A stretch of 64,000 bases of DNA. Origin: Phellopilus nigrolimitatus (Eukaryota > Basidiomycota > Agaricomycetes > Hymenochaetales > Hymenochaetaceae). This document shows positions 21,100 through 32,480 of the stretch, one piece after another. The stretch spans positions 1 to 64,000 of the forward strand of contig JAJOHG010000041.1 in the NCBI GenBank assembly GCA_021029095.1, given 5' to 3'. The notes below the pieces were generated by a model. The model was given only the letters and a program-made list of their open reading frames with translations, ran no database searches and was not told the DNA's origin. The translations under genes were made by a program, and so were the position numbers. The first letter of the stretch is position 1, and each line of letters starts with the position of its first letter.

Positions 21100-21840
21100 C
21101 CAGGCTGGGACCCTATTGAGCTTGACGTCGTGCACGGCGCGCGGGTAACCCTGACGTCGGGTCTACAACAAGAGAAAGGAAGGAATGTCCGTTAGTATAC
21201 GAAGATGAGACAGACGGTGAGCAAAGAGCGCACACAAATATTCGGCGACGTCATTCGGCGCGCGCTCGCCGGTGGTGGTTCCGCACCGGCAACCGAGCTC
21301 GCGGTGCAGGTGAAGTCGTATTGGCGGCTCTGTACACGGCGGAGGCTGTCATGTCGAGCGGTCGAGATGGAATCGAGCCGCGCGTTGACGGCGTTGTGCA
21401 TCTGTCCCCGCAGTTGCTGAGCCGCAATGAGACGGGGAGAGAGAATACACAGCTACTCACCAGGACAACGCCGAGCGTCGCAGGCAGTTACGCTCGCGGC
21501 ATCTCGAAGCCGCCGCTGTCGGCGCCGCAGAGCAGGCATGGTGTAGGAGGCGCGGTGTAGGCGAGGCGGTGAGTGTCGGCGAGGGAAGTGACGGGCGGGT
21601 CGATGACAGCGGACGCTGAATCAGATGATACGGTGTATCGGCCGTTCCGTAAGCCGAGCACTCGGTCAGCATCGGCAGGCTTCCATATGTGAGCCGGCAC
21701 GTTCCGGATCGCTCGGACGCCGACAGCACAGCGGTGACCTCGCCATCCCTTGCTCTCGCCATCGATCGACAGCAGGCAGCGGGTTTGCAGACGCGGAGGT
21801 GGAAGCGGGGCTCAGGCTGGAAGGCTAGTATACGTGAGTC
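21100..21840 (+). repeat. S block before copy 3
   Basis: It matches 34.95-35.5, 47.08-47.45 and 52.2-52.55 kb. Landmarks are 'gtatacgaagatgagacagacg' (21195), 'cggcgcgcgctcgcc' (21256), 'gagatggaatcgagc' (21363) and 'ggacgctgaatcagatgatacggtgtatcggccgttccg'. Several frames cross it; none is clearly kept. The GC and P blocks that precede S elsewhere are absent here apart from short remnants at 20960-21140. Confidence 0.5.
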
Positions 21841-22080
21841 CGTCGTCTTTCGCGTCTTTCTCGATCTCGCGCTCATTGTCTTCAAGTTGTTCCTTAGCGG
21901 CCGACAGAGACTCCTGTACTTAATCGATCCTATACACCCGCTTATTGCCTATGCATGATACATTATGCATCCTTATCGCGACTCGTTCGCTTGTCAAGTT
22001 TCCCTCCAGGATATCTTTTCCGAGTCTACAACCTGACATGCAAAGCTTGGACGCGAAGTGACTATTGGCACGGTGCGCGA
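21841..22080 (+). repeat. N block before copy 3 (partial)
   Basis: It begins 'gtgagtccgtcgtctttcgcg' and contains 'cgcctatgcatg', 'atcgcgactcgt(t/c)cgcttgtcaa' and 'ccaggatat'. It matches 52560-52860 and 59720-60025. The ERVNRAQQK frame present in those copies is missing here. Confidence 0.5.
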
Positions 22081-22179
22081 TTACTTCTCCTACTGGATAT
22101 TCAATCTTTCTAGTCGGTGTTGGCATATCCGGGAGAGGGCATCGGCCTGGGATCTTGTCAGGCCCGCAAAGTGCGTTGC

Positions 22180-23150
22180 ACACGATTTCTCCTGTCCCTC
22201 TCCTTTATGCCATGCCCATTTTCAGCTCCCGCCCCTTTCTAATAGTGTGCAGTCCACTCAGCTCGTTCATTTGCCACACCCGCTGCCCGCCCCTGTCCCT
22301 CAAACCACACAAAACCTGTGCCTTTCGGGTGCTGTCTAGAAACGCGTTCGCTCTGCCGGTCTATCGATTCTTCCTGCTGTTACGCGGTGATCGCTCGCGT
22401 CGAGAACGTTTCGTCTGACAGCGGAATGCGAGCCGCAGTTGCTTGGGCGCGGAAAGCACGTAGTGCGGAACTAGGTATATTGGGATTCTCGTTGTATATG
22501 CTTCTCTTCTCGCCGTCTCTGAGCGTTCTGTCCGGTGATTTACAGTCCAGCACGCCCGCGCGTACGTGCCATCATTTGAAAGCACAAAGAAGCCGCTGCC
22601 TTTGGGGACTATATGGGCCGCCGCCTCTAGCGTCAACAGCGGTCAACCATCTAGCAAGCGTTATTGGTCCAGATCTTCATTTACCTTGCGTATCACCGCC
22701 AGGCGCTGAGACGCCGAGTGCTCTTATGCCGCGCTCGCTTCCGCTCCTCTCGCAAGTACCGAGCCGCACAGACAAATGCAACTCCGTACAGACCTGCCGC
22801 GCGCTCTCGCGGTGAACTGCTTTTGTACGGCCGGTCGAGGTTCCTTGCGCAGGGAGCGCGTGGCATGTCCATCTTCCTTCTTCATTCTTCAAAGTACGAA
22901 TCCGGCTTTTCTTGAATCTGACGACCGTATCCCCAAGTTTCCCCGCTCTAGGAGGCCGCCTGACGTGCAGGCGGGAGATATCCCAAGTTGCGCGCGTGGT
23001 CTAGCGAGAGCGGCTCATCGGTTGACTAGCATCGGATTCGGTTGTCTTGATGCTCTAGTGCTCGCACCCTCAAGCAGATGCGCGTCTTTCGGTGACTTGA
23101 TGAAGTATGCTGTAATCGATTTTCTGTTTGTCAGATCTCAGATATTCATC
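22180..23150 (-). repeat. Y1 block with minus-strand frame, copy a
   Basis: On the minus strand a frame reads AAAHIVPKGSGFFVLSND and GTYARA (about 22555-22630), repeated as AAPIVPKGSGFFVLSNN and GTYARA at 53330-53395 and in decayed form at 60600-60660. Preceding minus-strand text (LDQ-RLLDG-PLL, RKVNEDL) is also shared. Stop codons break the longer frame. It may descend from a minus-strand gene; I do not recognise the family. Confidence 0.4.
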
Positions 23151-23650
23151 AGGATCAGGGGAGATAGACTTACCGGTGCAGGAGTTTTGGCATCGTCTCA
23201 TTCGCCCCGGGATTCATGTACCAGTGAGCATAAGTTTCGGCTTTGCCTGCAATCTGCAATGACCAGATCGGCTCGTCCACTTTCTCCTCTTGCGGGCTTA
23301 TCTTCCCAGCCTGCGCTGGGACGTTGCGTTCGCATATCTTCTGGTATCCCGTGCATCAAAGCTCGATCTATTTTTGTTACATCGTCATGAAAATGATAGA
23401 TCTCGCACAGCGGCATAGCGCGTGGGCTCCGTTCTTCTGGCAATAAATTCTGGGACTGCAAGTAGACCTCCGATGCGGTTTGCGAGCGAGGCTATGTATA
23501 TATTCGATTCAGTATGACTGCTCTTCTTACCGAGCTCTGGGAGTGTCTGGTCTGTTCCTGAAATCCGCGAATCAAAATGCCGTTTTTTTCCGCACGCGGA
23601 GGGCGCACAATTCCGTACTCTATTCATAAACAAAGTATACGAGTCCTCTC
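23151..23650 (-). repeat. Y2 block with minus-strand frame, copy a
   Basis: The minus-strand frame contains YIASLANRIGGLL (about 23480-23515) and AMPLCEIYHFHDD (about 23378-23420), matching 29170-29560, 54000-54560 and 61390-61720. In this copy a frameshift separates the two parts. A GTGAGT minus-strand donor follows the shared AETHNLSS end in other copies, suggesting an exon boundary. Confidence 0.4.
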
Positions 23651-24092
23651 CGGCGATCCCCGAACTTCTGTCCTTTACTCATAAGCACTGTATACGAGTC
23701 ATCTCCGGCGATTCTCAGAAACGTTTAGGGCGGAAAGTTCGAGCTCCGGTGTCCTGTTGAGTCCGTTTGCATTTCATTGAGCAGAAATAATAAACTGTAC
23801 CGTCTCGCTTCAATATGGTCTCGAGCTTCGAATCTCGATGTGGATGCTGCATTGTTCTCCTGCAGTTCCATCTCGCCATCAAGAATGTGGGTCGCACCAT
23901 AACTCAGTCGAACCTTGATCTCTGCGACGCAGTATGATCTTCGAGTTGTAGAATCATGTTCGTCTCTATTTCTGTCTGATGATATCGTCTGAGGCCGCTA
24001 CCAACGCATCAATTCCGTTAGCAGTACTGATTAATAAAAATGCCTCGAATATCCTCTATCAAAAAGTTCGTCCTTTTGCCTGGCTGTCTTTG
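23651..24092 (+). repeat. promoter-distal block of copy 3
   Basis: This is shared with 6236-6540, 29660-29968 and 54560-54729: 'tatggtctcgagcttcgaatc', 'cagttccatctcgccatcaagaatgtgg', 'tgatcttcgagttgtagaatcatgttcgtct' and 'gatatcg(c/t)ctgaggccgctaccaacgcatcaa'. It always lies directly upstream of a DUF6533 gene, so it may hold upstream regulatory sequence. It is replaced by the X block in front of copies 2, 5 and 8. Confidence 0.5.
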
Positions 24093-24183
24093 CTTTAAGT
24101 GTAGCTGAGGTCGGGGGCTTTTTCGATACATTCCCCGAGTTGACCTTTCGAAGGCTTGTTAAACCCTTTTCCACGCGTTCACT

Positions 24184-25794
24184 ATGCTTTCAATACGCTC
24201 TGACGTTGAGTCTGTCGATCCAAGCCGCGTACCACTTTTGATCTCAGGGATAGTCATCGAACAATACACTCAAGTGGCATTTCTAACTCTGCTAGTCTAT
24301 GACACGTGTACGTTTTGCTTCTTCGTTGGTATGCCGGATTCAAGTGACATATTATCTTCTAGTTATCACCATGGACAAGGAGGTAAATAGGGGCTGGCAT
24401 TGTCATCTTCATGTCTAAACTAATCATTGCGTCATTTAGATAAAATACTTTTGGGTACGTCATTTATTTGATATTAGCATCAGGCATATGCTTACTTGAA
24501 ACCCGGAATGAAGAGCTCTCCTCGCAGCTTCGTTAGCTTGATTTACTTCGCAGTAAATACTACTTAACAGTTTCTTCTGATAAATTGTTCTAACATATCG
24601 CAGAATCGCTATATTGGGATTTTTGAGGGTATCTCAGCTATAGTGTGTAAGTAAAATCTTTATTGGGTATGCACCAAAGTAAAGAATGTACACTGAAACT
24701 TCCTTTGCAGTTAATACTCTTCAAGCAAATGAAATACTGCAAGTCATTTCTGACCACTGTACTATAGCTTACCGTGACTAACTCTAAATTCCATTTATAG
24801 GTGTAAGCACCCAGGCACTGCATTCCAGTCTCTACTGATAACATTGAAAGGCCTGAGCATTTTCTGGCTTCAGGAACTGACTAGTGAGTTTCTGAAATTT
24901 GTACAGAACAACATCTTGCTCACTTCAGGGAAGACTTGATGACCATCCTTTTAATTGACTGTAATATCTCTCTAATTATTATACTGCACATTCATCATAC
25001 ACTAATTGTCTGATAGATATTCTTCTGATGCGGGTCCTTGCACTCTACCACCAAGGTGAGCATTCCCAATACTTCCAATCATTTCTAATGTCTAACAAAC
25101 AACAGATAAGAGGCTAGCTGCATGCCTGAGGACTCTATTTGGACTGGAAGCAGCATGTAAGCTGGGTCTCATTATATATCTCAACATATATGAAGAAAGT
25201 AAGGATATTAGTTCATCGTATAATGGAATCTTCTAATCATGGGTATCAGTTGTTGTAGGGGAGCTTGCAGAAGGTGTAGCAATCTGTGGAGAGAATAGAA
25301 CCCCTCCAAAAGTGTTGGATTCTTTATCCTGGTTAGCACTGCTGTTCTTGGGAAAACACTTGGACTGACTTGGAAGTTGGTTCAGGGCTGTTCCATTGCT
25401 GTATGCGGTTATCCTAATGGTTTTAGCACTCTATAAAGCTGCAGAACACTGGAGGGAGACAGCTGGCTTCAACCAGTACACCCTTGTCAAGGTGCTGATC
25501 CAAGATCAGGCCATATATTTCATCATGTATTTTTTTCCTTCATGCATAATCAGTGGTATATGAGCTGACCCTTCTAACAGGGTCATATTTTGCAGTGTTA
25601 TGGAGATAATGGCGATCCAGTTGGCCATCCCAAATGTTTTTCTGGCCGATCTCCTAAATGTTCTGGGACGTCCGAGCTTTCTCTGTGTCCTTGGGAGTCA
25701 CCTGCTGGTCCATCTGAAGGAAGCTGGAGAGAGAGGTGCCAATGAAGGGACCAGCTACAGGATGAAAACCATGAGCAATATGGAGTTTTCCTGA
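24184..25794 (+). CDS. DUF6533-type multi-pass membrane protein, copy 3 (spliced)
   Basis: Exon 1 encodes MLSIRSDVESVDPSRVPLLI with LLVYDT; exons 2-3 supply ITMDKE and IKYFW. Then come NRYIGIF, the helix ILLMRVLALYHQ (about 25018-25056), DKRLAACLRTLFGLEAAC, the VAICGEN loop (about 25287), KAAEHWRETAGFNQYTLVKV with LIQDQAIYFIM, and a final exon (25595-25794) ending NEGTSYRMKTMSNMEFS. The core element is CTTTAAGTGT (24093). The sixth-exon donor is GCAAGT. All alignable exons are open. The product should be an integral membrane protein; biochemical function is not established for the family. Confidence 0.72.
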
Positions 25795-26620
25795 TTTTGT
25801 GAAGGGGATTTCATAGGTGTTTTCCTTCTTCTATTTATTTTAATTGCATTGCTGACTGATACAATAACAGTCATGCAGAAGATCTGTAGGATGGTCAGGC
25901 ACACATCCACTCCTATTCTAATTGTTCTCTTGCTTTTGGCTTTTCATTGTGCCCTTCATTGCAATGTAAAGAATCTTCGCACAGCGAAGAAGTACCAGTC
26001 TGTTTATACATACGAGCTCAGTGCGATCGGCTCCCTCTAGAAATTTATATGTCAAAGCGTAACATAGACCCCAATATAACAACAGTGCACATGTATTGCA
26101 CATTCGGTCTGCCATAGTGCACTGGAAGCGAATGTCGATTGGCCGTGCTGGCTCACCGGAGCGACCGACACATCCCGATGGCGCCAAGGACGGCGAGAAA
26201 CACAAGTAGAGGAGGGCGGAGTGAAAGCGAACCGATTCGCATGTGCGTCTTGAGGTTCGGTACTCGCAGTCAGAACTAAGAAAGCTTCGTACACGAGTCC
26301 GTACCCTGAATACGATGCCTGCTCGAGTGTCGCGAACACTAGCCTCCACGTTGCACGTTCTGTGCAGCGCCTTCGGACAAATGTAATTTTAGATCAGACC
26401 TGCGCAGGGCCGCCGTACAGTTCCCTTCTTGCGCTGACGCCGACTGTGTGCACTCCGATCGCACTAGCGCCCTCATTGTGCTAGACGCGCTGCGACTCGC
26501 GTTCCCCATCTCTTTCAGTCCCGGCTCCGCGGCTTGTGTTTTGGAGACGGTTGTCCTGTGAGCTGTAATTACTCCCGTTTTCGTTTCTGTTTGTGTATAA
26601 TTAGTCCCCGCGGGGAATAA
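25795..26620. repeat. 3' flank of copy 3
   Basis: It has the standard landmarks (agtcatgcagaagatctgtaggatggtca; gcgaagaagtaccag; agaaatttatatgtcaaagcg; gctcaccggagcgaccgaca). It extends further right than most, into 'ttgtgctagacgcgctgcgactcgcgttcccc' and an 'aataaatgctctgttta' tract at 26614-26630 shared with 32.48, 45.68 and 50.25 kb. The minus-strand frame FATLEQASYSGYGLVYE is kept. Confidence 0.6.
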
Positions 26621-28440
26621 ATGCTCTGTTTAAGATGCTCACCGTCTCAACGCTCTGCGCACCCGCAGCGCATCTATCCTCGACACCGGCGTGCGCTTGT
26701 TCCCAGCAGTTCATGCTTTCGCGGCGGCGGCGGCGGCGGCGGCGGGCGCGCGCTCTTCGTGAATGCTTGCAGCGGCGGAGAGGGTGTCGCGGAGCCGAGG
26801 CCCCCGTCCGTCGTGGGCACACCGCGCGGGGCTCCCGGGAGCTGCGCACTCCTTGGGGGCGTGGTGGGGCCGGCGCCGGCGAGCGGGGCTGCTGCTGCTG
26901 CTGCATGCACGCTCGTGTCATCCGTGTCCGAGTAACCGAGAGCGGCAGGGATGGGCCGCTCTGTGTGATGGAGCGGGACCCGCGGGGACGCGCTCGCTGT
27001 TGGAGGTAGTGGGGATGGGGTGCGCGTGACTAGGGAGCGTGGCGCACGCCGCAGTGGAAAGGGGCACGTTCGGTGTGCCTGAGACGGCGGGATTGGCGGT
27101 GGACGTCTGGTCTGCAGTAAGAGAAAGAAGGGATGCCGTCAGGATACGGAAATGAAGCTCTAGACAGACGCAGGAGTATGGTGGAAGAAAAACAGAGACG
27201 CACCCAAATGTTCTGCGACGCCGCTCGGCTGCACGCGTTCGGTCGTTACGCGCAGGTTACCGAGCTCGCGGTGTTGGATAATTCGTCCTGGAGGCTCTGT
27301 GCGATCGTCGACGCATTGTCGACGCTCATGCGCGTGTCGGAGGCGGACAACCGCGGCTCAGCGGCCTGGACAGGCCGGGTTGAGGCTGGGTCGAGCGCGT
27401 CTCGACGGCGTCTGCGTGTGTCGTGCCCACAGCTGATGAGATACAACACAGATTTAGAGGCGAGAAGGGAAGGGGTACGCGAGGCTGCTCACGCAGGATA
27501 GCGCCGAGCGCGTCCGGGCAGGTATATGCGAGCCGCGCGCTGCACGTCCAATAATGAGTCCCTGTCTTTCATCTTCGTCTCCAAGACGCATCTACCTTTC
27601 CTGCTTCCCGTATCGGACGATGTTTATCAGGAGGGGAGTGGTCGCAGCGATGGAGAATGCTGCTGTCGGAGCGATCGAGAAACACGGTCTCGCTATCGAC
27701 AGGAACAAAGGAAGTAGTTCGAGAGAGAATCACACTGCTTTTAAAGATAGCGAGGTAGTTATATCAAAGAGATGAAGAAGAGAGAAGATGAGCGCACATA
27801 CCGTGTCGCCACCCAGGCCTTCACCGCGATGCGCTTTTGTGTATTCGATTTGAGGCTCTGCGGCTGGTCTCTCCACGCAATGTAGTCAACTGAACAAAAG
27901 ACTTTTTCAATCAGCTTGCTTTTGTCGAGAGCGAGAAAATGAAAATCGCACGTTGCTGTGTCAAGCGTCTTACGCGTTAAGACTGTCGACACGCTGTTTT
28001 CTGAGAAGGCCGTCCGTGACGTGTACAACCGCGTGATCGAATGACGCCAACAACCAAGAAAGTAAATAAATATTTGATAGCAAAATGAGCAACGCGAAAG
28101 AAGAAGGAAGCGGGTCGACTGACTCTAAGGCGCCCTCGATGACGCAGCTCCTGTCGGACAGGTTGACGCGACGCTGCACGATCATCGCATTTTCTCGTTC
28201 TATAGGTCCAAATATATGGACTCCATCAGCAGCGGCATCGCGAGTACATTCACCTCCCACACATCGCGCTGCCAGCTGCTCCGAAGCGGCAGAAATAACG
28301 GAAGCGACCAGCAAACACGCTCAGCTCGCCGCGCCCGGCCGCCCCGCGCCGGCAGGCGAGCTCGCTGTCCGCGGCCGGCTTGAGTTACCAGACCGGTGCT
28401 GACGTCATCGCTTGGACGTCATCCACACACAGCTCGTCTA
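26621..28440 (+). repeat. GC block after copy 3
   Basis: Same-phase + strand frames here: ELAVLDNSSWRLCAIVDALS then TLMRVSEADNRGS (about 27265-27365), AAMENAAVGAIEKHGLA (about 27647-27700), DERTYRVATQAFTAMR (about 27790-27835), VKTVDTLFSEKAVRDVYNRV (about 27978-28040), and MSNAKEEGSGSTDSKAPS from 28085. Each recurs in the same phase and order in other GC blocks, with conservative changes. VDTLLSEKTVRPVYNRL resembles the end of a J domain, but the HPD motif is not seen. A (GCG)n run of 24 nt lies at 26721-26744. Confidence 0.55.
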
Positions 28441-29165
28441 ACTTCATTGGTCGACCTCGGCGCCTACTGAGAGGCCGTGTGGAGAAGCTCGAGGCTGGGA
28501 AATATCGAGCTTAACGTCGTGTACAGCACGCGGAAGTGCGGACGCAGCAAGTGCGACGTGCGGTCGAGACGACGCAGTCTGGTCCAAAGAATCTCGGGGT
28601 CGGAGAACGAGGCCTATCCGTCCAACTTAGAGTTCTATCTGTCGCCCGTGAGCAATACGAAGCGGAGGGAAAGGCACGAGGAGGAGCCTGTTCTTACCGT
28701 ACGTCCTTATCTTTCTGGTGCGTGTGCATTGACTTTTCACGTGGACGCACCCGTCGGTTTCTGTTCCTTGTGCATTTCTCTGGGCTCGGACGGGATCAGC
28801 AAGGCGGCATGCGGGAGTCCGTGCTGTCCGTTGTGTGGTGCGGTCGGTTGCGAGCTCCGTTAGCTGAGCTCCGTAAAGGCTAGCATAGACGGCGTCGCAG
28901 AGCCGAGGCCCCCGACCACAGTGGGCACAGCGCGTTTTTCACGCTCATCGGAGGGCGCGGTGAAATTGATGCCGGTGATGGGTGGAATGGCGTGCTCGGT
29001 CCCGGGGAGCGGGTTGACAGCGGCTGTTGATGTTACTGATGCTGCTGCAGCTGCAGGCGCGCTCGCGTCATCCGTGTCCGAACGGCCGGAGGCGGTGGGC
29101 ACGGCGCGCTCGGAGCTGGGGAGTGCTGCGGTCGAGATGGAGTACTCACTGGACAGATCGTGAGC
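28441..29165 (+). repeat. P and S blocks after copy 3
   Basis: P landmarks: 'gacgcagcaagtgcg', 'tctgtcgcccgtgagcaatacgaagcggaggg' and 'cgtacgtcc' (28485-28715). S landmarks: 'gctagcatagacggcgtcgcagagccg' and 'gcgcgctcgcgtcatccgtgtccgaacggccgga' (28880-29095). There is a single copy of P. S ends abruptly at 'gagatggagtactcactgg', where it fuses to the Y2 block. Confidence 0.55.
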
Positions 29166-29660
29166 TTCAGCTTTGTCTGTAATCTGCAATGACCAGATCG
29201 GCTCGTCCACTTTCTCCTCTTGCGGCTTATTTGTATTCGGTCTGTGTTGCGTTCGCATACCTTCTGGTCTCTCGTGCATCTAAACTTGATCGATATTTGG
29301 TACATCTTCATGCAAATGATAGATTGCGCACAGCGGCATAGCGCGTGGGCTCCCCGTTCTTCTGGCAACAATTTCTGTGAATACAAGTAGACCTCCAATG
29401 CGATTTGCGAGCGAGGCTATGTATGTGTTCAGTTCAGTACGACTGCTCTTCTTATCGAGCTCTGGGAGTCCCTGGCCATCTATGTTATTCACATACTTTT
29501 TTGGAATCCGCGGATCAAATTAACGTTTTCACCCTCACACGGAGGGCGCGTAAAGCCGTCCTCTATTCATAAACACTGTATGCGAGTCCTCTCCGGCGAT
29601 CCCGAACACGCCTCTCCGGGAAGTTCGAGCTCCGGTATCTTGTTGAGTCCGTTCGTATCT
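29166..29660 (-). repeat. Y2 block with minus-strand frame, copy b
   Basis: The clearest copy of the minus-strand frame: GLPELDKKSSRTELNTYIAS, LANRIGGLLVFTEIVARRTG and AMPLCAIYHLHED (29280-29475), continuing after one stop as HERPEGMRTQHRP and EEKVDEPIWSLQITDKAEA (29165-29278). The Y1 block is absent in this spacer. Confidence 0.45.
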
Positions 29661-30059
29661 CACTCAAGAGAAAGAATAAACTGTATCATCTCGTTTTGTT
29701 ACGGTCTCGAGCTTCGAATCACGATGTACATGCTACCTTATTCTTTTGCAGTCCTGTCAAGAACGTGGTCGCGCCATGACTCGATCGCCGCGACAAAGTG
29801 TGATCTTCGAGTTGTAGAATCATGTTCGTCTGTATTTCTGTCTGGTTATATCGCCTGAGGCCGCTACCAACGCATCAACTCCGTTAGTATCTCGCGAAAA
29901 GTACAGATCAAGCAAAAATACCTCGAAGATCCTATCAGAGCGGTTGTTCTTTTGCCTCGCTCTCTTCGCTTTAAATGTCGCTGAGGTCGGGGGCTTTTTC
30001 GACACATTCCCAAATCGACCTTTAGAAGCCTTGTTGAAATCCTCTACACCCGTTCCACT

Positions 30060-31677
30060 ATGCATTCTATACGCTCTGACGTCGAGCCTGTTGATCCGAG
30101 CCTCGTTCCACTTTACATCACAGAAACAGATATCGCACAATACACACAAATGGCAATTCTAACTCTCTTGGTCTATGACACATGTACATTTTGCTTCTTC
30201 GTTGGTATGTGGGATTCAAATGACATGTAATCTTTTAGTTACCACCATGGACAAGGAGGTAAATAGGGGCTGGCATTATCATCTTCATGTCCAAACTGAT
30301 CATTGCGTCATTTAGATAAAATACTTCTGGGTTCGTCATTACTTCAATAGTAGCCCCATGCATATACTTACTTGCCATGCGGAACAAAGAGCTCTCCTCG
30401 CAGCTTTGTTAGCTTGTTCTACTTCGCAGTAAATAATATCTTACAGTTTCCTCTGGCAAGCTGTTTTAACAAATGGTTTCAGAATCGCTATATTGGAATT
30501 CTTGGAGCTATCTCATTTATAGTATGTAAGTCAGATCTTTACTGGGTATGCACCAAAACAAAGAATGTCCGCTGACACTTCTTTTATAGATAATACCTTT
30601 CAAGCAGATGAAACACTGCAAGCAATTTTCAATCCCTGCTCTATAGTTTACTGCAGCTGACTCTAAACTTCAATTATAGGTGTAAGTTCCCAGACACTAC
30701 ATTCTGGTTTCTACTGATAATATTGAAAGGCCTCGGCTTTTTCTGGATTGAGAGTCTGGCCAGTGAGTTTCTTGAATTTTTTTCACAGAATAATATCTTT
30801 CTCATTGCAGGGAAGACTGGATGACTGTCCTTTTGATTGACTGTAATGTCTTCCTACTTAGGATATTCAATAAATTCATCCCACACTAATTTTATTACAG
30901 ATATTCTTCTGATAAGGGTCCTTGCGCTATACCACCACTGTGAGCATTCCAAATACTACCAATCACTGCTGGTATCTGATGAACAGCAGATAAGAGGCTA
31001 GCTATATGCCTTAGGACTTTATTTGGACTGGATGCAGCATTTCTGTTGGCTCTCCTTATATACGGCAGCATATATGATGAGAGTAAGCATATCTATACAT
31101 CCTATAATGGCACTTTCTAATTATGGGTTCCAGTTGTTGTAATGCAGCTTGCAGAAAGTGTAATGGTCTGTGGAACCATTGAAAACCCCCCCAAAGTGTG
31201 GGGTGCTTTGTCCTGGTTTGTACTGATGTTCTTGGGAAAACATTTGGACTGACTCAGAAGTTGGAACAGGGCTGCTCCAATGCTGTATGAGATTATCTTA
31301 ATGGTTCTAGCACTCTATAAGGCTGCAGAACACTGGAGGGAGACAGCTGGCTTCAGCCAGTTCACTCTCGTCAAGGTGCTGATCCAAGACCAGGCCATTT
31401 ATTTTATTATGTATGTTGTCACTCATGCATAACCAGTCGGATACGAGCTGACCACTCTGACAGGGTCATATTGTGCAGTGTTATGCAGATAATCTCATTC
31501 CAGTTGTTCATCCCAAATGTTCTTCTGGCTAATCTGTTAAATGTTCTGGGAAGTCCGAGCCTTCTCTGTGTCCTTGGAAGTCACCTACTTGTCCATCTGA
31601 AGGAAGCTGGTGAGAGGGGAGCCAATGGAGGGACCAGCTACAGGATAAGGACCATGAGCAACATCGAGTTTTCCTGA
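30060..31677 (+). CDS. DUF6533-type multi-pass membrane protein, copy 4 (spliced)
   Basis: Exon 1 encodes MHSIRSDVEPVDPSLVPLYI with LLVYDT (GTACAT donor near 30183); exon 2 supplies ITMDKE or VTTMDKE ('ttaccaccatggacaagg'); exon 3 gives IKYFWV. Then NRYIGILGAISFIV, the helix ILLIRVLALYHH (about 30900-30935), DKRLAICLRTLFGLDAAFLL, the VMVCGTI loop, KAAEHWRETAGFSQFTLVKV with LIQDQAIYFIM, and a last exon ending GGTSYRIRTMSNIEFS. The mid-gene donor is GCAAGC. No stop was seen in aligned exons. Upstream is a Y2-type promoter block with CTTTAAATGT at 29969. Confidence 0.72.
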
Positions 31678-32480
31678 TTTTGAGAAGGAAAACAGAGGTG
31701 CTTTTGTTGTTCTATTTTTTTATTAGCTTTTCTGATTAATAAAATAGCAATCGTGCAGGAGATGGTCAAACATAGAACCACTCCTATTCTACTTGTGATT
31801 TTTGCTTTTGGTTTCTTATTCTGCCCTTATTTAGTCGTCGTTGCAATATAAAGTATTTTCGCTGTGCGAAGAAATACCAGTTTGTTTATACCTATGAGCT
31901 CAGTGCGTTCGTCCCCCTATAGAAATTTATGTCAAAATGTGATAGATATATGTGGTTACCCCAATACACCAACAGTGTGCATGTATTACCCATCCGGCTT
32001 GCCACAGTGCACCGGCAACGAATGTCGAAGGCCCGTGGTGGCTCACCAGCGCGACCGACACATCCCGCTGGTGCCAAGGACGGCGAGAAACACAAGGAGA
32101 GAAGGCGGAGTAAAAGCGAACTGACTTGTATGTGCGTCTTGAGGCTCGGTTTGCAGTCAGAACTAAGAAAGCTTCGTACACGAGTCCGCACCCTGCGCGC
32201 GATGCCTGCTCGAGCGGCGCAAGTACCAACGTCTACTTCGCACGTTCTGTGCAGCGCCTTTGGGAAAATGTAATTTCTGATCAGATCTGCGCAGGGACGC
32301 TGACACAGTTCCCTTCTTGCGCTGACCTCGACTGTGTGCGTGCGCTCCGACCGCACTAGCGCCCTCATTGTGCTAGACGTGCTGCTACACCCGGCTACAC
32401 GGCTTGTGTTTCGGAGAATATTGTTCTGTGGGCTTTAATTACTCCCGTTTTGCTTTCTGTTTGTCTACAATCAATCCACG
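31678..32480. repeat. 3' flank of copy 4 (intact reference copy)
   Basis: The sequence 'gtcaaaatgtgatagatatatgtggttaccccaatacacc' at 31930-31970 is the uninterrupted version of the insertion 1 site. It continues through 'gctcaccagcgcgaccgacacatcc', 'ctgatcagatctgcgcaggg' and 'ttgtgctagacgtgctgc'. The minus-strand frame LAPLEQASRAGCGLVYEA is kept. Confidence 0.65.

Noticed and set aside
26721..26744. (GCG)n run as a functional repeat
   Set aside because: A short microsatellite in GC-rich DNA, present in only one block.
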